Positions 32,601 to 42,459 of a stretch of DNA of 64,000 bases are shown here, piece after piece. A program made the translations under genes and the position numbers. Origin of the DNA: JBDHUW01 sp039809345 (GTDB taxonomy: Bacteria > Patescibacteriota > Gracilibacteria > Absconditabacterales > Absconditicoccaceae); NCBI GenBank assembly GCA_039809345.1, contig JBDHUW010000005.1:1-64000 (forward strand). Direction: 5' to 3'. Position 1 is the first letter of the stretch. Each line of letters begins with the position of its first letter. A model generated the notes under the pieces. The model ran no database searches. It was not told the DNA's origin and saw only the letters and a list, made by a program, of their open reading frames with translations.

Positions 32601-34169
32601 GATGGGTTGTACAACGGTCAATATATATGTTTCATGGCAACAGATGCATTGTGAAATACATCATATACGAGGACCACAAATACGTTTTCTTTTCTCTTCC
32701 CATTGAATCTCTTCCCACCTGTAGTGACCTATACATGAGTCTATGCAACATGATGAATTTCATTTACGTGAACAGCGCAGACATGAACGACGGTGGAGAT
32801 TAGAAATGCTACAAATGATTTGTTGTGTACTACCTCGGTGAATGGCTTATGATGATATAGTTGTGGTCCATTGACACCTGTGTTGGTAGATGGTAGCCAT
32901 GATTTGAATGGGTATACGGTAAACGGATCAGGGGTGTATAGTAGTTGATATGCATTCACAGTGGAGGTAGATACAACAGCGCCGGTGTTCACATTGAATG
33001 GATGAGCAAGTATATCACTGACGGTATGAGATACTTACAATGAACTATGAGCTACGGCAAATGATGCGAGAGATTGAGATGTGACAGCAGATATCCAGAT
33101 AAGCTGAAGTGTAAATACTGCATTGAGTGGCGTATATCAAAGATTCTATCAAGTGTCAGATGCAGTATGAAATATAGGATATGCGAGTAGAACTATTACA
33201 GTATCACCTGAGGTAGTCATACCACCGGTATTCACTGGACAAGCTACGGGCACAGTAAGTACTGGATATGGGTGAGGAGGATGAGGGACATTAACTAGTG
33301 AATGATTAGCAAATCTGATAGAGTCAACAAAAGATGAGTGATCCATAAATAATCCCACAAATCAGCCGGGGTCTAATCAGCCTACAAACTGATGAAGTGC
33401 ACCTGTAGAGCCGGTAAGAGATGTAGCCACGATATCTACAAGAGAGTATAGGGGGTGATGATCTACTACCGTGCAGTCACCTACTAAGATTGAATTCAGT
33501 TTTGTCCCAAGTATCTACGTTGATTCTAGTAGGTGTTATAAAGCAAATACATCACATGTGTTGAGTGATACTGATGCGTTTTCTGAACAACAGAAGTTCG
33601 CAATCTCATTTATGATGTGATATGATATGACATCATTGGATGATGTGGCATGATTTGATAGGCAGGTGACGAGAGAGCAATTTGCCAAATATATAGTGCA
33701 ATTTGCAAAAAATGTATTGTGTAGAAATGCAAGAATTTCAGATGTACCGAGATATAGTGATATAGGAAGTGCGGATGCTACATTGACATCATATATTATA
33801 GAGGCATATAAGTACTGATTGATGATGTGAGATTGATCAAATGGACAGTGAACATTTAGGCCAAAGTCATTGATCTCATCGAAAGAGATTATGACAATCA
33901 TGGTAAGATTATTGATAGATGCTGAGCTGGATGAGGATGGAGATGTGTGGTATGAGAATTACCAAAGTGCAGCGAATGAGATGTGAATATCGAAATACTT
34001 TAGCACATGGGGAAGTGCATTGTTGTACAGGAAGAATATAGCGGTGATGTTTTATGATATGTATAGGATAGTACCATATGCATATGTGAGTGAATGATGA
34101 GATAGTTTCTATGTGCATAGAGATTATATGAAAATTCAGAATGAGTATGCTAGTGGAGTCAGTCAATAA
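29646..34169 (+). CDS. Modular surface protein: BspA-like repeats, Ig-like domains, SLH-like end, 1507 aa
   Basis: Signal peptide (KKLYSILIIIAFSFSCVYA), then DUF285/BspA-like repeats from ~residue 150 to 490: 25-residue units of the form W(N/D)VS.VT(D/N)..SMF..A..FNQ.(L/I). Next come several Ig-like domains (~520-1190) with IDTLPPTVTI-type linkers, including a DUF5011-like one (VGDTYNELGATANDARDGDVTA). A Gly-rich and Pro/Asn-rich hinge follows (TGYGGGGGTL; NNPTNQPGSNQP). The C-terminal ~180 residues fit an S-layer-homology region (TREQFAKYIVQFAK; SYIIEAYKYGLMMGDGSNGQGTFRP). It would be anchored to the envelope and bind other surfaces. Very many glycines are TGA. An exact 375-bp duplication lies within the repeats. 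Confidence 0.9.
30168..30917 (+). repeat. Exact 375-bp tandem duplication within BspA-like repeats
   Basis: Bases 30168-30542 recur at 30543-30917 with a period of exactly 375 bp; I see no difference between the copies over the stretches compared. The unit codes 125 residues, that is five 25-residue repeats, and keeps frame. Identity at the DNA level, unlike the degenerate neighbouring repeats, implies a recent duplication or active gene conversion. Confidence 0.95.
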
Positions 34170-34179
34170 ATTAAACGTA

Positions 34180-34185
34180 TATAAT
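34180..34185 (+). promoter_or_regulatory. -10 box TATAAT upstream of desaturase
   Basis: TATAAT lies 23 bp before the ATG at 34209, in the 39-bp gap after the surface-protein stop. No clear -35 element. It suggests that the desaturase is transcribed on its own. Confidence 0.4.
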
Positions 34186-34208
34186 TTAAAAACTTACATA
34201 AAAAACAA

Positions 34209-35273
34209 ATGAAACCAATTCAGTTTGATCACAAAAAAACAAAAGAATTTTATGAGACGCTAAAATCTAGAGTAAAAGAATATTTTGAAAATAACAAAAT
34301 ATCTGACAAGGGAAATCGAAAATTGTATTTCAAGGCTATATTACTCTTTTTGTCTTGGGTAGGTGCATATGCACTTATACTGTTTGTAGCTAACTCTATT
34401 TGGGCTGTCATATGATCATATATTCTTTTTGGTACTATATGAGCGCTCATCTGATTCAATGTAATGCATGATTGAGGCCATGGAAGCTTTTCAGAGAAGA
34501 AACGACTGAATGAGGTCGCTTGATATACTATGAATCTTTTAGGATCTAATCTCTTTTTCTGGAAAATTCAACATAATGTGCTGCATCATACTTACACCAA
34601 TATAAATCAGTATGATGATGACATAGATTCATGGCCAGTATTTAGATTTCATCCAGATCAAAAGCGTGAACGATTTCATAAGTATCAATACTTGTACTTC
34701 TTGCCATTGTATGGTTTGGGTACATGATCCTTGATGTTTTATGGTGATTTTAGGAGATATTTTCAAAGAACAATTGGTAGTTTTGCATTCAAAAAGTTAA
34801 CATTGCCACAACATGTACTTTTTTGGGGAACTAAGATTTTTATGTTCTCATTATATTTTTTTATACCTGCGCTTTTTGTTTGATGGTGAAGTGCATTCGT
34901 TGGCATGGTCTGCATGTATTTTTTTATGAGTGTTTTTTTGAACACCGTATTTCAGTTGGCCCACGTACTGGAAAAGACAACAATGGTGACACATGCTGAT
35001 TACAAAGTAGAATCTAATCGAGCGGTGCATCAACTACAGACTACTGCTGATTTTGCAACAAAAAATAAGATATGGACTTGGCTTTTAGGGTGATTAAATT
35101 TTCAGGCTATACATCATCTATTTCCTCATATCTCACACATCCATTATCCTCAAATAGCTCGTATAGTAAAGAGTGTGTGTCAGGAGTATGGCATACCGTA
35201 TCATTCATATGCCACGGTCAGAAGTGCTTTTGTGTCCCACGTGAGGCATCTAAAATATTTGGGTAAGGAGTAA
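34209..35273 (+). CDS. Membrane fatty acid desaturase, 354 aa
   Basis: Di-iron integral membrane desaturase. The three histidine boxes are clear: HDGGH in NVMHDGGHGSFSE (~residues 89-101), HNVLHH in WKIQHNVLHHTYTN, and HHLFPH in LNFQAIHHLFPHISHIHYPQ near residue 310. Four or more hydrophobic helices surround them (AILLFLSWVGAYALILFVA; FMFSLYFFIPALFVG; MVCMYFFMSVFLNTVF). The pattern is that of front-end/acyl-lipid desaturases (DesA3/FADS group), but I see no cytochrome b5 domain. These enzymes need oxygen and an electron donor. It stands alone between the surface protein and a PLD-like gene. Confidence 0.93.
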
Positions 35274-35350
35274 TAGTTTGATAAAAAATAAGTAATATTT
35301 TTTCCTACTTTTTTCTTTGTTATTATACAGCGAAAAAATAGCATCGTGCT

Positions 35351-36418
35351 ATGGAACTTAAAAAACAACATTATGCATTCTTTCGATGAGTAGCGATTAT
35401 AATTGTCGCAACGTTTTTGTATGCTGCATATTCATTCAATGTTTTTGTATTTCAAAAGACAACACAATTACCATCCAAGACAACACTGGAGGAGGCATGG
35501 TGATTGTCTGAGGGGGATCTAATTGATGTGAAGGGAAAGTTGTATATATGACCATATCGTGATTTGTGGAAACAGCGATATACATTTGTATGAGCACCGC
35601 AGAAAATAGATTTTCGGCTCTATAATTTCACGTATGAGGATGCGAAAAGATACCTGCATGAGCTCTGAGCCAACTGAACTACTGTCAGAGGAATCATGGA
35701 GCAGTCGATGTATGCGAGTGATCAAAAACAGTTCAATGAGTTGAAAGAACACTTTGGCACCAATGGTAATATTTCATTAATATCAGATGCGTCACTAGGA
35801 ATACAATATCAGCACGCAAAAACATTTGTTTTTGATACATGATTTATTATACAGACTGCCAATCTGACATTTAGCTCGTTTTCTAAAAATAGGGAGCTAT
35901 TCTTTTTTGGCACTGATATGGAAGTAAGAGATAACATTCAGCTTTTGTTTGAGAAAGATCGAGAAGATACGTTGATAACTCAAGATATGTTGCACCCCAA
36001 TCTTGTGGTTTGCCCATTCAATTGTAGAACACGCTTGGAGGCTCTCCTGAATCACGCTCAGAAATCTATTGTGATGTATCAACAATATATTGCAGACAAG
36101 CGCATACAAGATATTCTCAAAGAGAAGTATAAGCAATGAGTGATAATCAAAATTATACTTTGAGATAGAGCCGATGCCAAAAACATCAATTCTCCAGAAG
36201 AGTCATTTTATGCATCACTATCATGAAGTATCAAAAAACAATCGTCGCCCTATGTTCATGCAAAAGGTATACTTGTAGATGACCGTTATTTTTTGTTGAG
36301 TAGCATGAATATTTCAGAGACGAGTATTGATAAAAATAGAGAAATAGGAATTTTATTGATCAATAGATTTCATATAGAGAAATTTATGGATAGGTTTTTG
36401 AGGGATTGGGTGGAGTAG
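35351..36418 (+). CDS. Phospholipase-D-like protein with N-terminal membrane anchor, 355 aa
   Basis: An N-terminal helix (GVAIIIVATFLYAAYSF) anchors a PLD-superfamily catalytic part with two HKD-type motifs: YQHAKTFVFDTGFIIQTANLT (~residues 156-176) and YVHAKGILVDDRYFLLSSMNIS (~residues 296-317). Each contains H-x-K-x4-D and the downstream Asn. Superfamily members cleave or transfer phosphodiesters of phospholipids (cardiolipin synthase, PLD) or nucleic acids. The first half of the protein (VKGKLYIGPYRDLW) is less typical. Position outside the membrane is suggested by the anchor, but a signal-peptide reading is also possible. Substrate unknown. Confidence 0.88.
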
Positions 36419-36507
36419 TATTGAATAATCGAATATTTTGTTGCCTTGCAATTCTCTTTTAATTGCCTATATAAGAGCCGTATTTATCATACTACTTCCC
36501 ATTTTTC

Positions 36508-38076
36508 ATGTCGGCTAAAAAGAAATTCTTCATCACGACTCCTATATACTATTCGAATGACGTTCCTCATATAGGGCATGCGTATAGTACGTTGATCGCA
36601 GATGTTTATGCGCGTTTTCATCGTATGTTGGGGTATGATGTAAAGTTTAGTACATGAGTAGATGAAAATAGTCAAAAGACTGTGCAAAAAGCTGCTGAAT
36701 TAGGTATGGATGTGATGGCATATCTAGATTTGTATGCTGGTAAACATGAGGAGCTACGAAAGTCTCTTCGTATAAGTTATACTGATTTTATTAGGACGAC
36801 TTCAACGAAACACAAAGAGTTTGTGCAAAAGGTTCTACAAAAAGTTTACGACAATGGTGATATATATCAGTGAGAATATACAGGCTTATATTGTGTTTGA
36901 TGTGAAGCATTCAAGAAAGAATCAGATTTGGTGCCTGCATCGGGTGAGTATGATGGCATACCAGCTTGAACACTAGTGTGTCCAGACCATTTCAATAGAA
37001 ACCTTGATGCGATCAAGGAGAAGAATCGATTTTTCAGGTTGAGTAAATATGAGGACCAACTCAAGGCGTACTATGCGTCACATGATGATTTTGTGCAACC
37101 ACATCATAGGTACAACGAAGTAATTTCATTTGCTGATGGGTGATTGGAAGATTTTTCTATTTCGCGTGAAACAAATAAATTTGGTATTCCATTGCCATTT
37201 GACCCCTCTCAGGTGACATATGTGTGGTTTGACGCCTTGTTGAATTATGTGACTGTTTGTCAATGATGAAATGAGTCATTTTGGTCTAGCGAAGCAGAGA
37301 AATATCATGTGCTTTGAAAGGATATCGTTCGTTTCCATGCAATTTATTGGCCTGCAATGCTGATTTCTGCCGGCTTTGATCTTCCTAACAAGGAAATTGT
37401 TACATGATTTTTCACAGCAGATGGCAAAAAAATGTCTAAATCTATCGGCAATGTAATCAATCCTGTTGAAGTAGTTGAAAAATATGGACGCGATGCTTTG
37501 GTGTATTATCTATTGAGTGATATGTCTATATGAAGTGATGGTGATTTTTCATGGGATAGATTCAAGACTACATTTGACTCTCATTTGATTGGAGGTTGGG
37601 GAAATTTGGTGTCGAGGGTGACGAATATTGCTGCGAAGAATGGAATAACAAGAGGGAGGAGAAATAATTTGATTATAAATGCATGATTTTTTTCTGAATT
37701 AGATAAAATTGAAATTCTAAATTTAAAACAAAGCTTTTTTGATAATGCTGATTTAAACTGATATATAAAATCATGGTATAATTGTGTTATAGTTGCAAAT
37801 TCATATATGCAAAATCAAGAGCCATGGAAACTATTTAAAAATGAAGAATCTAGGGATAAGGCAATTGAAATTATAGAGGATTTGCTATATGTAATCAAAC
37901 AACTCACTATATTATCAGCTCCAATATTACTTGATTCAACTCAAAAAGTTGTAGATATCTTGGGGAATGAAGATCTCAAAAATGCGCTATTGCAAAATGG
38001 ATTATTCACATTGTATTGATATGAGGAATTTGAAGTAAATCTTACTCCATGAATTTTATATACTAAAGTTGAATAA
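36508..38076 (+). CDS. metG: Methionyl-tRNA synthetase, 522 aa
   Basis: Class I synthetase that charges initiator and elongator tRNA-Met. Signatures: HIGHAYS in YYSNDVPHIGHAYSTL (residues ~10-25), the connective-peptide region (LYCVGCEAFKKESDLVP with a reduced set of zinc cysteines), VWFDALLNYVTV, WPAMLISAGFDLP, and the KMSKS loop GKKMSKSIGNVI (~residue 310). The C-terminal anticodon-binding helical domain is present; there is no EMAP-like extension. The last third (from ~37660) is noticeably richer in A+T than the front. The next gene starts 18 bp downstream, so it may share a transcript with the cyclodipeptide synthase gene. Confidence 0.97.
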
Positions 38077-38094
38077 TTTAATTTCTTGATTGTT

Positions 38095-38376
38095 ATGGAA
38101 AATATACAGGTACTACTACACTCATTTAACCGATATATCGCTATTGCTATATGTATTTCGTACATTTTAATAGATGGTTTATATGCTTATTATACATATT
38201 CTGTTGTCGCTAAAAACCCACTAAGATCAGCTAATGTATGAGCGTTCATGCATATATTGTTAGCTTTTGGTGTATTAAATTATACAGAGAATCGACTTTA
38301 CGTATTTCCTGTGGTAGTGGGCTCTCGAATATGAACATATATAGTTGTAACTTATCAATTAAGAAATAAAAAATAG
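38095..38376 (+). CDS. Small membrane protein, 93 aa, unknown
   Basis: Three hydrophobic segments are visible: AIAICISYILIDGLYAYYTY, ANVGAFMHILLAFGVLNYT and YVFPVVVGSRIGTYIVVTYQL, ending in a basic tail RNKK. The arrangement (short, three helices, polar loop ENRLY before the last helix) resembles small DUF5698/DUF2179-type or 'hypothetical integral membrane' proteins but I do not recognise a family with certainty. It is 18 bp after metG and 13 bp before the cyclodipeptide synthase fusion, so it may work with that enzyme, for example in product transport; this is inference from position. Confidence 0.75.
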
Positions 38377-38389
38377 TTTTTAAAATCAT

Positions 38390-39739
38390 ATGATAAATCC
38401 CATGCAAGCTATAATCTGAATGAGTCCATGAAATAGTTATTTTAAAGATAGGGAAGTTGCGTATTTGTTGAAAGAGGCAATTAATCGTTATGGGAAGGTT
38501 GCGATCATGATTGCTGATATCCCAGCTGTTTCAACCTATCAAGCTATGGGATATACGCTTAGTAAATCACAAGAGAAAGCTAGACTACAATGAAATGCAT
38601 TAAAAAATAGAACCAAGAGAGTACTTCAAGAAATGTGATTTTCTCTTGATGATATAGCTATCATTGATTGGGGGCTTGAGATAGAGCCAGATGAGAAGTA
38701 TATTGCGCACCGTAAACGTGTTCAAGAACTGTACGATACTAATGCTACTTTTTATGAAGATGTAAATGCTACCTCGCTTTCTGTTTTACAAAACTCAGGG
38801 AAGGATTTTTCTCAAGAGAGTGTTTTTCAAGCAGTGCATTATTTATTATCGGAGATTGCATTCTTAGAGTTTTCAAGAGGATTTTTTGATGTTGAAAAAA
38901 CATGATATTTGTATCACAAAAATCGAGATGTGTTTGAATACTATATTGCAGGAAAGTATGACGGGGTTGTGAGGACATATTTAGATTTTGTACTTCTAGA
39001 AGCGCCTTACGAGACGTATCTCTCATATGCAGATAGTCAAAAATCAAGATGGGAACTAATCCAGCAGAGATGAATATTGCATTGTTCTTTTATCCCCTAT
39101 TTTTCTTATTTTATTGTGTGAGAACAGTGAAATCACTCGGGAAAGTTGTTTGATATAATGAAAAAAGTAGGTGAGAAAAATAATATAACAATTGATTTCT
39201 CTGAACAAATCGGCTATGGATCAATTGCGTGGAGGTTAAATACAGGTAGTGTTGATGTGTTTTGATGCCCTACTCGAGCTTCTAAAAAGAGAAGACTGCA
39301 GATGTTTTTTTCGAAGCCGCTTTTCCATAGTCCTGTATTTGGTTATATGCGTTCAGATAGTAAATATCTTAGCGTATCTATAGAGCATTTGCAGACTTTA
39401 CCAGAGTTAAGGATTGCAGTAAAAGAAAATGATATTCACCATGAGTTAGCAAGCAAGTTTTTCCCAAATGCTATACTTGTAAGAGTGCCACAATTATCTC
39501 ATATTTGAACAGTCCTTGAATTTGTTCGTGATAAAAAAGCAGATTTGACATTCCGAGATCCAGAGTTGGTTAGTATGTTTTGCAACTCAAGATGAATTGA
39601 TAGTTCTCTTTTTGTTAAAGTTTCAAATAATGGGAATCCGTTTGAAGTATATGATAACTGTATTGCTCTTCCGTGGGGTGAGTTTGAACTCAAGAGGGTG
39701 ATAGATGAGTGTATTGAGTATGGAGATATTGTACCATAA
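38390..39739 (+). CDS. tRNA-dependent cyclodipeptide synthase fused to a PBP type-2-like domain, 449 aa
   Basis: Residues 1-~220 match cyclodipeptide synthases, which link two aminoacyl-tRNAs into a cyclic dipeptide. Key residues can be placed on AlbC: GMSPGNSYF (Ser12 = nucleophile Ser37; Asn15 = Asn40), IADIPAVSTYQAMGY, RLQGNALKNR, HYLLSEIAF (Tyr151/Glu155 = Tyr178/Glu182) and YLYHK (Tyr175-His176 = Tyr202-His203), so it is of the NYH type. Residues ~222-445 look like a solute-binding SBP_bac_3 fold: ILHCSFIPYFSYFI, GKLFDIMKKVGEKNNITIDF, LNTGSVDVFGCPT, RRLQMFFSKPLFHSP, LQTLPELRIAVKEND, VLEFVRDKKADLTFRD and GDIVP at the end. No signal peptide is seen. I know no described enzyme of this fusion type. 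Confidence 0.85.
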
Positions 39740-39784
39740 CCATAATTTATATAATTATTTATTTATGTAAAATTTGTTTTTAAA

Positions 39785-40231
39785 ATGCGTTTTCTTATCC
39801 AAGAAGTACATAGCGCTTGTGTATCTGTAGAAACCGAAAACTATAAAGCAGAAATTGGAAAGTGAGTATTAATTTATGTGTGAATTCATAGAGACGATAT
39901 TGTTGTTGCATGAGAAAAAATTAAACTTGTAGTTGAGAAATTGCCCCAGTTACAAATATTACATAAAGACTGAAAGCTTGTATGAACTCTCCAAGAACAG
40001 TGATGAGAGATTCTTTTGATATCGAATTTCACCTTGTATGGAGAAAACAGAAAGGGGAATCGCTTTGATTTTGGTTATAGTGCTGGATTTGAAGATGCAA
40101 AGAGAGTATATGATGATTTGGTGGATGCTATGAAAGGATCTGGCTTTGCTGTAAAGATAGGCGTGTTTGGCGGATTTATGGAGGTAAGTAGTGTTAATGC
40201 GGGACCGATTAATTTTATATGGGAAATTTAA
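39785..40231 (+). CDS. dtd: D-aminoacyl-tRNA deacylase, 148 aa
   Basis: Removes D-amino acids (and glycine mischarged on tRNA-Ala) from tRNA. Family order: MRFLIQEVHSACVSVE start, EIGKGVLIYVGI, GEILLISNFTLYGENRKGNRFDF (family SQFTLyaDtrKGrRPsF, here SNFTLYGE with Gln replaced by Asn), GFAVKIGVFGGFMEV and the C-terminal NAGPINF, the cross-subunit Gly-Pro motif. The Ser-Gln to Ser-Asn change is at the active-site motif, so activity could differ. It begins 45 bp after the cyclodipeptide synthase stop and is likely in the same transcript. Confidence 0.92.
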
Positions 40232-40296
40232 TAGCTATTGACAAATATATTTGTATGTGTATTATCGCGTCTTAATTTATCATTATATAAAATATT

Positions 40297-40512
40297 ATGT
40301 GATTAGGTGGACTAGACAATTTAGATTTCATTCCAACTCCTCAGCAAATACATAAAGGGGGGGATGTGGCAGAAGCCCTAACTGAAGCAATGACTGAGTC
40401 ATATGAAGATTTCAAAGCAAAGTGCCGTCAGTGACTTACTGAATCGGAACTTATCGTCTTATATCAAAACCATTTGTACTACCACCAGAACAATAAAACG
40501 ATTTCTCAATAA
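40297..40512 (+). CDS. Hypothetical protein, 71 aa
   Basis: Short acidic protein starting MGLGGLDNLDFIPTPQQ, the Gly-Leu opening seen in other unknown proteins here, and ending HHQNNKTISQ-like polar sequence. The middle is predicted helical (VAEALTEAMTESYEDFKAKC). Gly codons include TGA at position 2 and in CRQGLTE. It lies between dtd (65 bp) and the convergent exonuclease gene (14 bp). No function assigned; the clean frame with TGA as Gly and the conserved opening support it as real. Confidence 0.65.
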
Positions 40513-40526
40513 TTATCGAGGATAAT

Positions 40527-41417
40527 TTACCCAAACAACGATCACTGCTGTGGTTTCTCATACATATCCTGCAGTTCTCTAATATTTTTTTCCATAGAGC
40601 TAAACTGATATTGGCTGATAAGCACATCTCTGAAGTGGGTGAAATCTAGATTTGTCGTATAGTTTTCTCGAGATGTTTCTAGTAGGAGGGGAACATCCAT
40701 AAGTTCTACTAGTGCCTTACTTTGCATTGCAATATCTTTGCTTGCTAGTAATTTTTCTTTGAGAGAATTACTGATTTTGTCGATGTTTGCATAGATATTT
40801 TCTAGTGTTTTGTATTCCTGCACGAGTCAGATTGCTCATTTGGGTCATATTCATTTTACTCAAGGTATGTTGTCACTTGCGTCTCAAATGATAGATAAAT
40901 AGTCAATCATATATTTTGGTTCAAATCACCATTCTTCCATGAATGTATTTTTGGTATGTTTGATTCACTTCATAGGGTCTATGCATTCTATAGTATCACT
41001 AAGGAGTGCTTTCATGTCTTTATCGCTCGTCATGATAGAAACACGGTGTCACTCTGCTTCTCAGCGTTTTGCAAGAGTAGCGATGATGTCATCTGCTTCA
41101 TATCAAGGTATCTCTTGGTAATTGATCTTTAATTCATGAATAATATCTTTTGTTGCGCGAATTTGGACTTTGAAATCATCGGGGATTTCGGTCCTTTGTC
41201 CTTTGTATTCAGCGAATTGCTCGTGTCTTAGTGTCTTGTGTGGAGCATCCCAAGCGAGCACAAAATAATCAGGCTTTTCATGAAAGACCTTGAATAGCAT
41301 TCTCAAAAACCCATAGATCGCATGTACCTGCTCTCATTTAGCGTTTGTCAAAGGAGGGAGCCCATAATATGCTCTAAACAGATACCCAGATCAGTCTACC
41401 AAAATAACTTTTTTCAT
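40527..41417 (-). CDS. 5'-3' exonuclease (polymerase-I-type FEN domain), 296 aa
   Basis: Stand-alone flap/5'-3' exonuclease equivalent to the N-terminal domain of DNA polymerase I, which removes RNA primers and flaps. Seen: KVILVDGSGYLFRAYYG (metal Asp), VLAWDAPHKTLRHEQFAEYKGQR, YEADDIIATLA (acid cluster), SDKDMKALL, and the helix-hairpin-helix GDASDNIPGVKGIGPKGAIGLV. The C-terminal end is GSLFG after UGA is read through to TAA. No polymerase gene is next to it. Confidence 0.94.
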
Positions 41418-41472
41418 TGGTACAATATATAATTTTGCTAGCAAATAAAAAGTGAAAAAGTATATTGCTATC

Positions 41473-41859
41473 ATGCTCATTTCATCTCCAGAAGCAATGA
41501 TCCAACTATGACGTGATATCTCGCAAAAAGCGACTCACGTTTTGTTGTACTGAGAACTATGAGCTGGCAAGACTCATTTTGTAAAATGATTTGTGGAGTG
41601 ACTATGAATTGATCCATATAAGGTCCAAAGCCCCACATACACATACTTTCATGATTATGATGAGAAAGTACTGCATTTTGACATGTACAGACTCGAGGAT
41701 GAGTCATATTTCATATGAAAATGAATGTTACAACAAATACAAGATTCCGACTATGTGATAATTGAATGGCCCAAATTTGAGCATTTATATGCTGATGGAT
41801 ACGTGAGAGTAAGGATAGAAAAAGTGGGGGAGAATCAGAGGGAGGTGGGTGTTGAGTAA
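41473..41859 (+). CDS. tsaE: tRNA threonylcarbamoyladenosine biosynthesis ATPase TsaE, 128 aa
   Basis: ATPase of the TsaB-TsaD-TsaE complex that makes t6A37 in ANN-decoding tRNAs. Visible: P-loop YGELGAGKTHF (residues ~24-34, two of its glycines from TGA), switch SPTYTYFHDY, Walker B-like HFDMYRLED and the family IIEWPKF. Length is slightly short but complete. It starts a plus-strand run with def (25 bp), nth and a PAP2 phosphatase gene. Confidence 0.93.
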
Positions 41860-41883
41860 TTTTACCATGTCTGCATTATATAT

Positions 41884-42459
41884 ATGAAATTACTCTCAAT
41901 ATACAACGAAGCAGAAAATTCTATTTTGGAACAAGTATCTCACCCTGTTCAACAGGCGGACTGGGATTCTTGATTAGTAAAAAGTATTGTTTGAGAAATG
42001 CAACGCTATTCAGATATATATACCAATAGCGTATGATTTTCTGCAATTCAATTTGGATATCCGTTACAAATATTTTATATCAATTGTCGTCCCACTCCTA
42101 ATTTCCCATGAATCGAAAATGTTTTTCAAGCATTTGTGATCAATCCTACTATCATATCAATGTGAGAAGAGAAATTTAATTGATATGAGTGATGTATGAG
42201 TATTGTAGATGAAAATTGAGCTCCAACACACCGTTGGAGAGTTGATAGAAGCACATCAGTAAAGTTTTCTTATTTCGATATTGATTGAAATTTTCATGAA
42301 TTCACCGAATTAAATTGATTTACGGCTGTGATTTTCCAGCATGAGTATGACCATCTTTTGTGAAAACTCATCAATAAGGTTTGATATGATATGATTACAA
42401 ACGATGAGTATCTGAGAAGGAAAGCTGCATGAGAGAAAGGACTTTACCTAGAAGGATAA
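41884..42459 (+). CDS. def: Peptide deformylase, divergent, 191 aa
   Basis: Metal-dependent amidase that removes the N-formyl group of nascent proteins. The three motifs are present but altered: GFSAIQFG for the usual GLAAxQxG, EGCMS for EGCLS (Cys ligand), and QHEYDHLLG for QHExDHLxG (two His ligands and the catalytic Glu). All ligands and the catalytic Glu remain, so it is probably active. Overlaps the start of nth (TAATG), indicating translational coupling. Confidence 0.9.

Noticed and set aside
38390..39739. Two separate genes joined by a missed stop
   Set aside because: The frame is continuous in code 25 with no TAA or TAG and no start or ribosome-binding signal near the domain boundary at about 39050; the linker is short.
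42429..42458. Upstream ATG as the start of nth
   Set aside because: It would overlap def by about 30 bp and add a basic peptide absent from the family; the ATG overlapping the def stop codon fits coupling better.
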